Positions 21,522-33,949 are shown, counted from the first letter of the stretch. The stretch is DNA of 64,000 bases from Cadophora sp. MPI-SDFR-AT-0126 (GCA_020747065.1 JAGMVK010000003.1:310001-374000), one strand, 5' to 3'. Notes: generated by a model from the letters alone, not told the origin. Numbers and translations: made by a program.

Positions 21522-23838
21522 ATGGATCATTATGGATATCAGGGATGGCAAGGCCAGGGAAATGGGGGAGGAAACAGAGGTGGCAGAGGAGGAAATAGGG
21601 GAGGATTCAGAGGTGGTAATCGGGGAGGTTATGGTCAGATGTCTCAACCTCATCACGTCGTACCGGCATTCCATCCACAGGGTACGCTTCCAAATGTTGG
21701 TGCCCAGCCCGGCATGCACGTCGCTGCTCCAATCCATGCACCCGGGGTGCCTCCTCACGTTCGGGCTAATCTTCCAATCACTCCTCCAACGGGACCAGCT
21801 GCCATGACTCGTGTTGGCCGATCTGATCATCTTTCCAATCTTCCAACTCCATCACCTGCGGCACCTAAGGCTATGCGACCTCCTCAATCCTTTAACTCTC
21901 CAACTCAGCCAGCTGCCAGAAGCTATGACAAGTGGGCGAGACACATCGCCGACGGTCTTGTGCGCAATGGGGGAACTCCAAGCTCTCAGATGCCAGCGGT
22001 TAAGCCCAATGAAGGGGAGGATAATGTATCTAGAGGTCTCGACAAAGGTGTCTCTCCCCCAAAAGAGATCCATCATGGCATCGATAGAGCTGGACTTGCG
22101 CAGCGTATCAATGCTGAAAAAGAGGTTCTTGCACAGAATTCAGGTTTGAAACTCCTCCTAATTGTGTTTGGGATCCGTTTGCTAAGCCAATTCTCTAGAT
22201 CGTGCCCAGACCTCCACCGCTGAGAAAACCTCTGTGTCGGGCAGCATTGAGCCACCTGCCACAACCCTATTATCTCCCGCGTCGACAAACGCACTTCCAA
22301 TGCCGACTCCACCAACCTCACCAGCTGAGAAATCTTCCTTGGATACTGCTGAAAGCAGTCAAGCCGCCGACGAACCACGCCCCGTCCGTGACGCCAATGG
22401 CTTCATTCGAGGAGAAGCAAAACTCAATAGACGCTTCCTCCCTACCCTGGTGACCCCCGATCTCACCCAAACTAGCATCAATCCTAAGACCAGTAAAGTC
22501 TTCACAGAAGAGGAGTGGACGATGCAAGTACGCGTCAGAGATGCCCGTAGATTAGAGAGAGCATCAAAGAAGAAGAAGGAAGCCAAGATGAAGCACTTGG
22601 AAGTTAAAGCGCTACTCGAAGGCAAAGACGACCTTCCAGTGGAGGAGAAATTGGCTATTATCGTCAAAGGATTCGAAGAAAAGTGTGTTAGCCTCGAACA
22701 GTTGCGCGACAGCCATATTGCCATCACAACGGAGAAGGACAAGTTCAAGAAAGATTTGCATAGAGCCAACGCTGCTTCCGTTAATTACCGTAACGATCTT
22801 GAGCAAGCCCAGGGGGATATGGAAAAGGAACGTAAAGAGCATGGGAAAGTAATCCGGAGTGTCGAAGAGAAGTTGGCCGAGAAAGAGGAGATGCTCGACT
22901 CGGCACTGAAGCGATCAGAGGAGTACTCTGAGTGCAAGAAGCTTCTGAAGGAGGCTGAAGACCGATGTGCCAGCTTCGAAGCAGAGCTTACCATCTGCAA
23001 GAACGACCTCGACGTCTCGAATGGTCGTTGCAACGATCTCAAGAAGGATCTGGAGGAATGCGGAATCCAGCAAAAGAACATGGATTCCGAGGTTGCCAAA
23101 GCCTCCCAAGATTTGCAGGCCTCTCGCGAGCGATGCGAAGAGCTCGAGAAACAACTCGCCGACCGGTGCAAGGAATTGCAAGCCACAAATGATCGCAATA
23201 GTGCCCAAGATGATATTCTCCGCCAACAAGGATCTGAGACTCCAGGCGAGACTGCTGACGACAGGATTATCGGCGATGTTCTCACTACTGCAGCCAGTGG
23301 TAGCAAGATGTTCTCGGGTGAGGAGGAAACTTTCGTAACACCCCGCCTCATCTACACTGCAGATATCAACCAGTCCACTCGTTTCGGAGGCAGATATTCG
23401 AAGAAGACCATTCTCTCTCTCATCGGCCTTTTCTCCTTGCTCTTGTTGTCACCTGCTTTCTCTGGCATCTTCGGCACCACCCCTCCAGCAGTCGAGATCG
23501 CACCAGAATTCGAGTCCGCCAATCAACAGCTCGTCTTCAATACCACAACTGGCTCCTCTTTCGAAGCGCCCAGTACGTCCGCTGTTGCGCCAATTCCTAC
23601 ATCTACCGTCGCCACCTACACGTCTGCCATCCCAGATGGCTACTTCGCCTCATTCCAACAAATCATCGAAGCCCCAGACAATAGTTCGTTCATTGAGGAA
23701 GAAGCACGAGATGAGTGGATGAAGGAAGGAATCTGCGAATATGAAGAGTTTCCAATGGCACGAAAGGCGATCTATACTGCTGCGCTTGCTGTCGGCATTC
23801 ATGGATTCGTCTGGCTCAGTCCCATGGTGGGGGTCTGA
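21522..23838 (+). CDS. CC4: RGG-box, coiled coil and two C-terminal membrane segments
   Basis: Exons 21522..22143 and 22199..23838; the 55-bp intron has GTTTGA and CTCTAG ends with TGCTAAG near the 3' side, and the phases match, giving 753 residues. The N-terminus has a Gly/Arg/Asn-rich RGG box (about 13-40; motifs GGNRGG and RGGFRGG), typical of RNA-binding or condensate-forming proteins. A Pro/Ala-rich linker follows, then from about 310 a Lys/Glu-rich coiled coil to about 560 with regularly spaced Cys residues. Hydrophobic segment 1 is at about 612-632, a Ser/Thr/Pro-rich loop of about 95 residues follows, and segment 2 is at the very C-terminus (about 730-753). Function unknown. The combination suggests a membrane-tethered scaffold that may bind RNA, which is inference. 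Confidence 0.8.
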
Positions 23839-25150
23839 GTGAAGAACAAACACAAAATGGGAGAGTTTGGGTCTAGCAATTTTTTTTGTATGATAAGGAT
23901 TGAAAATGGTGGTACTTTTGAGCGCCGGAGGAGATAATTTATGACGGATCGTTCTTCTTTCGTGCATCGGAAGGGACTTTGGCAGAGGAAAAGCAGAGGA
24001 GGGACAGCAGGACACGGTTTCGACGGCTTCAGGGATCAACAACCAACTTCGGGAACATATCAGTGATGCTGAAGATGCCATAGAAACTTTCACCTATTGA
24101 ACGCATTGAAGATGACAGTCGCGATTATATCGCACTCATCGGCATGTTTTCGACTCGGTGGAAGGATCACATTGGCATTTGTTTAGCAGATAAGGACGAC
24201 AAAAGGTCTGAGAAAGGGAGGCTCTGGCTTTCCAGTCATTGCTTTCAGCTTTGCACAACTTTTGTAGTCCCATCTGAGGTCATACTGGAGTTTGGTCTGT
24301 TGATTTAGAGGTTGGAGAGCTTGGTTTTACAGTATGAGAAAGGTCGGGATAAGATCTGACAGCTTTGCACTACTGTATTGTTTGAGGGAGGATATACTGG
24401 ATAAGGACTTATGGATATGAAGATGCACGAATCAATAAATCAAGACCTGTCAATATTCTCTTTTCTTTCCTGCGTCGTGATACCTCGTGACGTTGATTTT
24501 CACAGTAGAGAGCCCAACCTAATTCGGTGTGAGGCCCAATAACGAAAAGAGAGCGGAGCAATCATTAATTGAAGTTTACTACGGCTCAGCACTTGTACCA
24601 TACTATGGATACCGGGGGGGGGGGGGGGCGGGGAGATTGAACACTCATCCATGCTCCTCTCAATCTTCCAAACCTCATGGACCCGTGACAATGCTTCTTA
24701 GTGGACAATGCCCAATTCCAGGACCAAAGGCGCGGGCATTGGTATTCTTACCCCCATGAACACCAACCAACTCCAATGACGCAGTTCTAATTTCCCTGAG
24801 ATGGAACTCCAAGAAGTGAACGCCCTTTGAGCTCTTTGATGAGCAGCAATGCAGGTGAATCTGAAAGTCAACATAGACTCGCTTAGTAACTCATGGGCGC
24901 GGTTTCGGCCACCTTCCCACCTCAAACCTCACATATCTTGCTCTCCAATCCCTTCCTTCCAGTCTTCCTCAGAGCATCTTCGAACTCAAACCAGACGCGA
25001 CCAAAGAAAGCTTTCCAAGTGCCAATCCATAAAATTCGCTCCTCCTCAGACAATACCAATCAATACCACCACGAACACCCTACGTTTTCCTACCAGAGTC
25101 GAAAAATCCCCTCCTCCGTCTTCGAAGTCGACGAAATTCGAGTGACAAAT
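23839..25150. other. intergenic with a 15-bp poly-G tract
   Basis: No gene. A run of 15 G (24614-24628) followed by CGGGG could form a quadruplex, or be length-variable. A C/T/A-rich leader precedes the CC5 ATG. Confidence 0.5.
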
Positions 25151-27668
25151 ATGTCAACCCACGATAACTCCGGACTGACCGACCACCTCATAGCTGAGCT
25201 TACCCGCCGAGCAGCTATTCAGGAGGAGATCGACCCTGAGGAGCCTGTCAAGGAGAAGGGCAAGCGCCGTCGGTGCAGAAACAATGAGTCGCGTAAAGCA
25301 GAAAAAGCGGCAGCTGAGTTTGAGGGTCAAAATTCCCAGAGCAGCGTACCAGAGCTTAAGGTGAGCGTTGCAAAGTCTGTAGAGAGGAACCTCCATCGAT
25401 TAGCAGTCTTGCCATGGCGGAGAATAATTTGAAAAAGAACTTTGCTGATCGTTGACTTTCACAGATAAACATGAACACTCCAAAGAGAGGAAAGGAGGGA
25501 AGAAAAGATAAACCTCGCCCTAATCCAGCACTTACCAACAAAAGTCAATCTGGCCTGCAGAAGGATACGCGCGTTCCAAAAGCCACGCCTGCGCAACAGC
25601 TTTACAACGGCCCACAGAACCAAGGTCACAGACCAGCTCAAATCCATCGTCTCCAAGTCAATAGAGGGCTGTATCTTCCGCCAGCTGCTAGATCTCAGGC
25701 TATTCATCCTGCTGGTCTGAATGAAAGTCGATGGGCTGGTGATGAGATGGTTCGAGTTCCTACCGGAACTCCGCAAACCACGAACGCGGGTAGCCCGGCG
25801 AGCAATGGAGATGGGTACACTGGGCCAAAGACGCCTGTCGAAGAGGAACCTAGCGTTGCAAAGGAGGATGTGAAGAATGAAGAGGAGAATCTTGAGGGGG
25901 ATAACGTTATCGAGGGCAAGATCGGGGAGAGTAAGCTCGAGGTAGAGAAGATCGAGAAAGTCCTGTCTAAGACAGAGACGGAGATCTCACTGCCGGTTGA
26001 GGCTCCTGAGCCCAGCCACATGTCAGCATCGCTGAGTATGAAAGCTTAAAGCAAGACCTACAAGCTTGTCAAAAAGCTTTCGAAGATCTTCAAGATCGCT
26101 GTCTCAATGCCGAGCAAGCCGTCATACAGCAGCAAGGACAGTTGGATGGTCTCCAGCGCTCCGACGCAAATCTTCGAGATCGGATTACGGCGTGGGAGAA
26201 TGTGGACAAGCTGAACCAAGCTCAAATGTGGGAAGACTCGGAAGAGAAGCGCAGGCTGAAGAGCGGGATTTCGACACTGCGGGAGCAGCTTCAGAATGAG
26301 AAACAACGAGTCACCGATTTCGAAAGCATGAGGCGCGAGCGAGACAGACTCAGCACCGAGCTGATGATTGAAAGAGCCGGTGCACAGGCAGCTGTTAGAA
26401 TGCAATCCAGTCAGATTCAAGCGTTGAACGAGACAATCAATCGAGGAAACAGCAGCTATGACGAATGCAGTGGCAAGATTGAGGAGTTGAAGATGGAGCT
26501 TGAGTCGGAGCAGCTTGCTCACAATGACACCAAAGCTCAACTCGCCAACACCCAAACCATCAAAGATGACCTAGTCTCGCAACTGGATGCTTGTCAAACA
26601 GATCTTGAAGCCGCTCAGCTTCAATCAACGGAGTTTGAGAACCAGGCAAGAGATCTTCAGACGCTGTCTGACAAGCGGCAAGAGACTGTCAAGGAGCTGG
26701 CGGCTAAGTTGGAGGAGAATGACCGAAACGCTGCTGTCGAGCCCCTTTCGCCACGTCCGGCAAAGGCAGGCAAGAAGAACAGACAGCCGAGAAATTGGAA
26801 GTTTGACGCCATCAAGCAAGCCAGAAAGAACGATGAGTCATCAGAGCTTGTTCTGTACGGCCCCCAGCGCTCCCCATCGCTACAAGTCTCGCAAGCTTTT
26901 CGTGCCAAAATCATCGAAGCTTGTTTGGCCCAGATGGGGACGGATGATGCAGTCCATCATGATTTCAATCGTATTCGTAAGTTTTCGAACCCTTTCGTGC
27001 CACTTCGTCTCGGTCAACCGATTAACATCTACGTAGGATTCTTCCCGGATTGGCATGGTTCCATCCATTGGTCTGGTCCAAACCTGTCTATCGAGGCTGC
27101 TCCCCACTCCATCGAGTCTACCGCAGATGTCAACTATACCCCGGTTCCACAGCGAAATACGGAACCTAGATCCATCGAAGCACAGACGTCTGTCAAACAA
27201 AGCATCAGAGGCACTTATGGATTCGTCACTCAACTAATCATCTACAGCATCGTAATCCTCTCATTCTACACTTCACTTCTCCCCAATCCAACATCCCACC
27301 ACAACACGAAGTTCGTATCCGCAGCACCATCCCTCGAGATATTCAACCCCTCGATCTCAACCATCGAAACTACATGCCTATGGCAACCTCCCAAACCATC
27401 GGAATTAGTCCTCATCACCTCGTCAACTCTCACGGCGGCCAGGCCAAGCGTAGCGGATTCCGGACTCTTCTGGATAGATGCCGAGGATCTGTCTGGAAAT
27501 CGCTCTGTTACGGAGAGACATGTTGATAAGGAGGTTAGTGGTGGTGAGGATGTGTGTGAGAATTTGAAACAGCATTCCGAGCGGAGAATCGCGATTGGAA
27601 TTGCCGTCACAGTTGTTGTGCCTACGGTTGTTGTTAGTGGGTTTGCTTATGCTTTTGGGTACTTATAG
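25151..27668 (+). CDS. CC5: coiled-coil protein with two C-terminal membrane segments
   Basis: Exon 1 is 25151..25360 and exon 2 starts at 25465 (GTGAGC...TTTCACAG, phase 0). Near 25.94-26.03 kb the coding frame shifts by one: the first frame stops at 26049 while the coiled coil is already open in another frame from about 26016. A 74-bp intron 25942..26015 (GTAGAG...CCCAG) would join them in phase; a frameshift is the alternative. A third, in-frame 60-bp intron is likely at 26977..27036 (GTAAGT, ATTAAC, CGTAG). The protein begins basic and disordered (KGKRRRCR), then is acidic, then has a coiled coil encoded at about 26.05-26.73 kb, then a basic linker. Hydrophobic segment 1 (about 27205-27285) ends in LLPNPT, as in CC2, and segment 2 forms the extreme C-terminus. 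No described family is recognised. Confidence 0.7.
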
Positions 27669-29102
27669 GCGGTAGCGAAGTACTGAAGTTTTTGGAGTTG
27701 GGTTTTCCTATGTTTTTTTTTTCTAATCAAAAAAGTGTGTTGATCACGAGGTGTGGAGGAGGCTTTAATTGTTTCGTATTTGTACACTTTTTATCGGTGG
27801 AATGGGGATGTTGTGGGCGTCTATTTCACGGGGAGGTGACGAGACAAGTTCATTGAGGGCGTGCCATTCCCTCTGGGTAGTATTTGCCGCTTACTTCAAA
27901 GTGTCTCGTTAGGATAAGTCAGTCTGGGAGGTCTTTGTGGGTTCTCAAGGTAGCTGAGTTGGAAGGAATCCTTTGGTGCAGGACCGGATATTTTCGTGGC
28001 TTGAGAGTGCCATTGCCCATCTTATGGATGGCGTGTGCAGCCTTTCCCGAAAATACCAGTCGTTTACCTTAGAAGACCTGTACTTAGCTATCCACGGATG
28101 AACGAAACCAATGGAATCTCAATCTTTGCTGAGCCTAATATTGGTGGTATTCCGTTTGCCTGTGACTTTTTTCAAAAGTAAAGAGCCTTTCTCTCGGACC
28201 TTTGCAGAAACGTGTGAATTTGTGCGCGCTGAATTATAAACGTAGAAACAGGCCTAGGACTCTGAGGCGCATGAGACTTGGTATTTAAGTGATACATGGT
28301 GAGGCTGGTGTTGTAACATATCCGAGTGGAAGAAAGAAGTTCATCAAAAATAGCGTCGTTCTAGACGAGGTTATCTGTTTATAGAAGGAGATAGCTGGCA
28401 AAGATGGAGAAGTTGATCAGTTTGATACTTATTATGGAACAATCGCCGAAGTTTCGGGATCGAAAGCTAATAAAGAATCATATTTGGGCGGAGGGAAGGC
28501 AAGTCAGCGAGTCGGGTGCAGATTACGCCTCCAGCACAGTCACAGACAAGGTAACTAGAATTAGCAGCAGCGGCTTTGGTGGTAGAGCAAAGTAGATCAT
28601 GAACTTGGCAAGGGGTGGATTTCCGACGATTAGGTGGTCTGTCAAATAGCTGAAGGGTTCGAGAGCAAGAATATTGACGGTGTAGAAGAAGCGTGTCTTA
28701 CAGATTTTTGAGTGTCAGAAGAAATTGGGTTAGGGACAGGATTAAATCTACGGATGCAAGGTTTGAGACGCTATTGAATATTTAAGTGACGTGACTGAGC
28801 AACAATTGTTTCAGTGCAACAATTGCTTCAGTGCATCGTATCTTTTATTGAATGCTATGGAGTAGTGACTGAAGAATTGCTCCGATATTCCCCTATTGCG
28901 AAACAGCCCATCTGTATGCGACTTCCTCGACAGTATTTGTTGACCAATAGAGAGCAAAAGAAACATTGGTGTCAAATTCAGTAACAAAAGGGGCAGAGTG
29001 GTACATGTTCATACCAGCGATGCAAGGGGTATTCCCAAGTCCATGGAAAGGCCTTCTCTCTGAAAGTTCGACACCACCGGATGCCTCAACAATTCCCTGC
29101 CC
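27669..29102. other. intergenic, no gene seen
   Basis: No supportable gene. A two-copy tandem of GTGCAACAATTGxTTCA lies at about 28797-28836. Confidence 0.45.
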
Positions 29103-29928
29103 TTAATCCGTACTCTTGGCAGGACATTTCTCGCTTTCACCATGCTCATGGAAGTTGCATCGAGGCATTTTTCTAGGGTCCGTTGCAACACTTCCAAGAG
29201 GCAAATTCCGGACAGCCTCAGCGTAAGCCAAAGCGACCTTCGGATGACCTACTAATAGGTCACTCAGTCCTCGTGTGGGCCACACTTTCAGGTGAACATC
29301 TGTTCGAGGAAGGCCATGAATAATGTAGAGTAAGCTGAGGACATGATATTGGCGAATTGATGACGTCTCGGGCAGCTTGTTAACAATGTCAGCAATATCA
29401 CCAAAGCCGGGGAGGACATTGCAAGCGTCAGACGTGTCGATGAAATTGCCGACAATTTGGTCCTTGAGCCCCTTCAAGCATATTTTGTCTACCAAATCAA
29501 ACAATCTGTAATGGTTGAAGTTCTTATCCACACCCCATTCCTGCTTCGTGTATCGGAATCTCGGGAGAGATCCAGTGTAGACCCATTCCAAGAGAATATC
29601 GAAAGATTCTGGGTCGTCTTCCGGAAGCTTCGCCACGTTCTCCTTTCCTTCCCTGAAATCACTGTTGAACATCTTGTCGAAGTAAGGTATCTTCGAGCAG
29701 AGGAGTGCTTTGTGAACTTTGAAGTGTTTCTGCTGAGGTCCTTGGCCCACATGTATATCCACAATCTCAGCGCCCAGCGACCTGTGGGATGTTAGCATTG
29801 AATAAAGCGACAAGCGTCTCAGCTGTGCGTGCTTACTCTAGGAACATTTCCCGCTTCACCTTCTTTGCTGGGCTATCATTGTCGTTGTGTTCACCAGCTG
29901 CACGCTTTTTGGAAGCCGTAGATGCCAT
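29103..29928 (-). CDS. BTB/POZ domain protein, probably nuclear
   Basis: Minus strand, exons 29928..29837 and 29781..29103. The 55-bp intron has GTAAGC and CCACAG ends with TGCTAAC, phases match, and the product is 256 residues. Residues 7-27 contain two basic clusters (KKR and KKVKR) 13 residues apart, a bipartite nuclear-localisation pattern. A BTB/POZ fold follows (about 34-110), with the family's D-x-x-V-x-V start (VDIHVG), F-x-V-H-K-x-L-L, S-x-Y-F and F-x-x-L-L-x-W-V-Y-T-G features. BTB domains mediate dimerisation or recruit CUL3 ubiquitin ligase. Fungal BTB-only proteins of this size are numerous and mostly unstudied. The C-terminal half has helices but no recognised second domain. The frame upstream of exon 2 would add an artificial start inside the intron. 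Confidence 0.85.
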
Positions 29929-31894
29929 CGTGTTGCGAAATGCTTGACTGGCTGCAAGATGGAGTAGTAGTCGACTGACACGGCGGTGTCGTTCCGGGGA
30001 AATGAACTGTAGAGCTCGGGCTGATCCACTTGGTCGGGCAGGTAGAGTACTTGTAGGCCGTGAAGGTGAAAGTATGCACCCAGGCTGGTGGAGAGAATCC
30101 TTGGAGGTTCTGTTCGGCAGAAGTCAGACATGCCATTAGGAAGGGGGGCATTTGGAAGCTTACCAGGTGTGATACTACGCCCACTGCGTGGGTAGATCTC
30201 TGAGTTTGGAGATTCTGATGTTTCGGTGTTTGTTGAAGAGGATGGATTCAAAATTGAAGCTTGGTTGCTGTTGACATGGCGGCTCGCGTAGGGAAGGAGG
30301 ACTAGCGCGATCTCCGCGCATGAGCTCACTTAACCTTATTTCATCCTCAAGATCGGAAGCAAGGTGTAGCTTGCGATCAAGTCAATATGAAATGAAAATC
30401 GAAGAAGCTAGAATTATGTGCAAGAAGGTTCTTTGAGACTATCGAGATGATGTCTAGCAGTTGCTGCAAACCCTGAAAGATAAACTCTCATAGTATCAAG
30501 CTCGTTATTCGCACTGGAAAAGCCCAAAAAAGTCATCTGCAAAGAATATCATCACTCTTTGAACTCAAGGGCGGTCCAAAAAAGACGAAGTCGACTACGA
30601 AAGAAAAATAATTTGACTTTATCTGCAAGCCCGATTCCTGTATTGCGGGCTTCAAGACACCGGGACATAAGACATGGGAACAAATGGAATTCTAAAAAGC
30701 CTAGAAGAAAAACATTCCTCTTTAGCCAGACCTCCTCTAGTGTCTTCCCCTTACTCTGCTTCTAATACCTCAAGGCTCACACCTCCCTCGAGTCCTTGGC
30801 TGTGTTCCCGTCTCACCCATCTCAACGCCCCTCCTACCATATCTTCACCATCACCTCTGCATCTCTCTTTCCACCGTACAAAGGCCCGTTCAATGAACAC
30901 CTTACAAAACCGATCTGTTCGAGTTGGCAAGATAGTGGGCAACTCCGAATAAGCTCCTGCTTCAGTTCCACACGTTTGACACGTTCGCATTTTTTCGTGG
31001 CGTGTACTCGTATATGCCCAGAATTCGTTAGGAGGGCAGGAGGGCACAAGGACATGGAGAACATAACATAGGACTCTCTATCGAAATGTTTCCTAGTGCA
31101 GTCGAGAATGGTCCCGGCAGTTCGAATAAAGTTGGATGAGCTTAGAGAGCGAGCGGTATTTGGAGGGTCCGATAAGCGAGCAACGGATATCCCGGGTGCC
31201 AAGGGCGCGGAACTTACAGGGCTGATTGATCCCTGAAAGCCCTGAACCTTTCAGCCCGTTCGGCTAGTGTGCATGCTATCTACGACGGTCACTCCACTAG
31301 CAGAGGGCGTCCATTTCATCCTCACAGCAGAAGCATCATCTCCTTCAATACTCAAGAACCAAAATGCCCGGCGAATAACTGTCTTTCCATTCTTCTCGAG
31401 ATGGTATGGCCACTTTCACACTCATCAATTTTTCATTCTGTTGTCTCACCCAGCATCCATTTGTACACCTCATGAGTTCAGTGCAAGTCCGATGACATAT
31501 TCAGCTGCCACGCCATGCCATGCCATCCTGCATCCGCCATGGCGCGAGGGACTGGCTGGCTGGCTGGTTGGGTGGCTGAGACTGAGGATAGGGTGAGGGG
31601 CAGACATGAGGAAACCACCACCACCTGCATGTCTAGCATTTGAGCTGCAGCTGATTTGCAACTTAGATCACTGCAGCCTGCACGATATTAGTTTTCAGCT
31701 GCACTCTTTTGTTTCAGATTCTATAAATTGCTTTTCTTGAACTTGTCTCGTCCGTCCTGTTTAAATTCTCTAGCTGCCCCACCCCTCCAAAAATCGTTCA
31801 GATCACCCCGCACTCAAATTCAACCTCACAACGTCACATCTTGAAAGTCAACATCGCGACAACCACATCACCAAACCCCTCAGACACCGCCAAC
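29929..31894. other. intergenic, no gene seen
   Basis: A minus-strand frame 29856-30329 overlaps exon 1 of the BTB gene in another frame and shows no family features. The stretch 31480-31600 has GGCTG short tandem copies. The last 200 bases are C-rich leader of the phosphodiesterase gene. Confidence 0.45.
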
Positions 31895-33298
31895 ATGCCT
31901 AGCAAAGGCGTCCAATGCTATTCCTACGTCTGCGTCCCAGGCTGCCAAATCGAGTTCTCTGTCCCAGGAACCACCATCGTACGTAACACCCAACGCCAAT
32001 ACATCAGCGACCACCTCGAAGTGGACAAGAAGAACATCAAAGGTCCCTTCAACTTCTCTGGCACATTCTCCTTCCGCGTCACCCAAAACGGCAATGAGAT
32101 CGCCAACGAGAAAATCAGCATCAACGTCCTAACCGGCAACCTCGAAGGCGGCACCCTCAAAACAATGGCCAACCAAGCCTCCATCGTCCGAAACGACGTG
32201 ATAGTCTCCTACGGGTACTACGATGCTGGCCCTGGTGTTGCCGGTCTCCCAAATAGAGATCAATGCTACGTGACCGTATCTCCAAATTACTCATCCTGGA
32301 TGAGCCAACTCGCCCCTCAAGGCTCGCCCCATTCCAGCAAGCCATTCTCCAAACTGTTCCTGCCCGCAGCCCACGACATAGGCATGAACAGCATGCAGAG
32401 CTCCGACGCCGTGATCAGCAGCGACGCGCTCGTCAACGTCCTCACAACCATCGACCCCGTCTTCGCCAAAATCGCAAACATGATGGCCCATCCCGCCGTG
32501 ATGGCCATCGCGCCCAACATCGTCCGCGGCCTCGCCATCACTCAAAAAGACACCCTCCCAGCCATCCTCGCAATCGGAGCAAGGTATTTCGAGTTCAGGC
32601 CCGCATACCTGCACAACGTGATCCGCGGCAAGACCGCCATCCCGGACGTTCTATATTTCAGCCACTCCGCCATCCCCGGAATGCCATTCGCCGAGTTCCT
32701 CTCCGACGTGGTGAAATTCCTGGTCGCGCACCCAGACGAGATCGTAGTCACGCAGCTCCGCTGGGATGGCGTGCCAGCAGAATGCGCCCACCCCAGCAAC
32801 GAGGACATCGGTCGCTACATCTCCACCGCTCTGGCACCCACAAACGGGAGCATCGTCCAGGGCTCTCTAGACGACATGTTGCGTCTATCTATCGCGGACT
32901 TGCGTGCCCAGAAGAAACGCCTCATCTTATTCACGCCCTCGGATTCATTCTCCACGTACACAGACGCCGCGAATGCCACTCTAACAGGAGATTCCATCAT
33001 CGCTGAATTCAACGCCATCACGCCCGAGAAGCAGCGGGGCAAGCCCTTCACGAATCTACAGTGTCAGGCCACGGCGACGAATGTGCCCGAGGCGGTTGCG
33101 TATTCGGTACTAGCGGCCAACGCGAGCAGTAGCTGCTTGCTGGCGACCAAACCGATTTGTGATGCGAAGACTTTGCCGTGGATTCAGGGGAATGGCGGGA
33201 GGTTGGATGGAGGGCAGTTGGTTGTTGTGATGAATGATTTTCTGGAGGGGGCAACGGCGGATGTTTGCGTGGAGTGGTGCAGGAGGAGGTTGGCTTAG
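31895..33298 (+). CDS. PLC-like phosphodiesterase (TIM-barrel, PI-PLC X-like)
   Basis: A single exon of 467 residues from ATG 31895 (CAACATGCC context); the in-frame stretch upstream has no ATG. The first 130 residues form a beta-rich lead domain. A PLC-like TIM barrel follows, with a first catalytic-type His in LPAAHDIGMNS (His160), a second His in YFSHSAIPG (His257), and the family's later VKFLVAHPDEIVVTQLRW strand/helix block. Bacterial-type PI-PLC enzymes cleave phosphodiester head groups using two His residues; the substrate of fungal relatives is mostly unknown. No signal peptide or membrane segment is seen, so it is probably cytosolic. Codons strongly prefer C at the third position, unlike the neighbouring coiled-coil genes, which suggests higher expression or a different history. 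Confidence 0.8.
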   Translation: MPSKGVQCYSYVCVPGCQIEFSVPGTTIVRNTQRQYISDHLEVDKKNIKGPFNFSGTFSFRVTQNGNEIANEKISINVLTGNLEGGTLKTMANQASIVRNDVIVSYGYYDAGPGVAGLPNRDQCYVTVSPNYSSWMSQLAPQGSPHSSKPFSKLFLPAAHDIGMNSMQSSDAVISSDALVNVLTTIDPVFAKIANMMAHPAVMAIAPNIVRGLAITQKDTLPAILAIGARYFEFRPAYLHNVIRGKTAIPDVLYFSHSAIPGMPFAEFLSDVVKFLVAHPDEIVVTQLRWDGVPAECAHPSNEDIGRYISTALAPTNGSIVQGSLDDMLRLSIADLRAQKKRLILFTPSDSFSTYTDAANATLTGDSIIAEFNAITPEKQRGKPFTNLQCQATATNVPEAVAYSVLAANASSSCLLATKPICDAKTLPWIQGNGGRLDGGQLVVVMNDFLEGATADVCVEWCRRRLA

Positions 33299-33949
33299 AG
33301 AGAGATAGTCGGAGAGAGGTGGATCTATGGAAGGAAGAGGAAATGGTGGTATTTGAAAGTAGGTTTATGCTTTCGGAAATCAAGTTTGTGACTTAAGTTA
33401 CGAAAGATCTACCTTCCCTTTTCGCTTTCGCTGGTGTTAAGCAACCTTGCAAATTCCAGGTACTGTAAGTACGTCGCTTCAAGATCAACATCAAAATCAA
33501 CTTCTGTATCAGGCCTACTCACTTGCCTACTAAGCGACTCCTAACTCCCAAATCATCACAATCACAAACCCGTTCAAAATCTCGTACTTGTAAACACATC
33601 TATATTATCGCTACTTGTTGTACATGTCAGGTGGCATGATCCTAGGTATCGAATGGAAGACGAATTCTGGTCGCAATCTTGATAACCCTAGGGACGGTGT
33701 TAGAAGTCGTCAAGTCAGAAAAGTGGCTGGGGCTGGGCTGAAAGCCTTGGGGGCTGTGTGTTGTTTTGATTGCGCCACCTGCAGAAACCAACATTGGGCT
33801 GAAAAGGGTGCTTCCACTAGGCTGCGGCAGCCTTGTTACGATTATCGAGCCCTTCCAGACTGCACCTTCTCTTCTTTTTTTTGCGCTCCCTCTTTGTATT
33901 CTCGAAAGATTTTGATCGGCCGTCAGCGCGGTATATCAAATAACTTATC
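33299..33949. other. intergenic, no gene seen
   Basis: Spacer between the phosphodiesterase and HET genes, with a T/C-rich leader just before 33950. Nothing else supportable. Confidence 0.4.

Noticed and set aside
22785..23351. 188-residue minus-strand frame opposite CC4
   Set aside because: Ser/Arg/Leu-rich shadow of the coiled coil; no independent coding signs.
24614..24634. Poly-G tract as a telomere-like or functional quadruplex element
   Set aside because: A simple homopolymer; no repeated telomeric unit, and it could be length-variable or an artefact.
29783..29813. Upstream Met (MSLYSMLTSHRSLG) as BTB start
   Set aside because: It lies in the intron; the upstream exon with a bipartite basic signal joins in phase.
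29856..30329. 157-residue minus-strand frame upstream of the BTB gene
   Set aside because: Overlaps BTB exon 1 in a different frame; no recognised features, more likely leader.
32291..32614. minus-strand frames opposite the PLC-like gene
   Set aside because: Antisense shadows caused by the strong C-ending codon bias of the sense gene.
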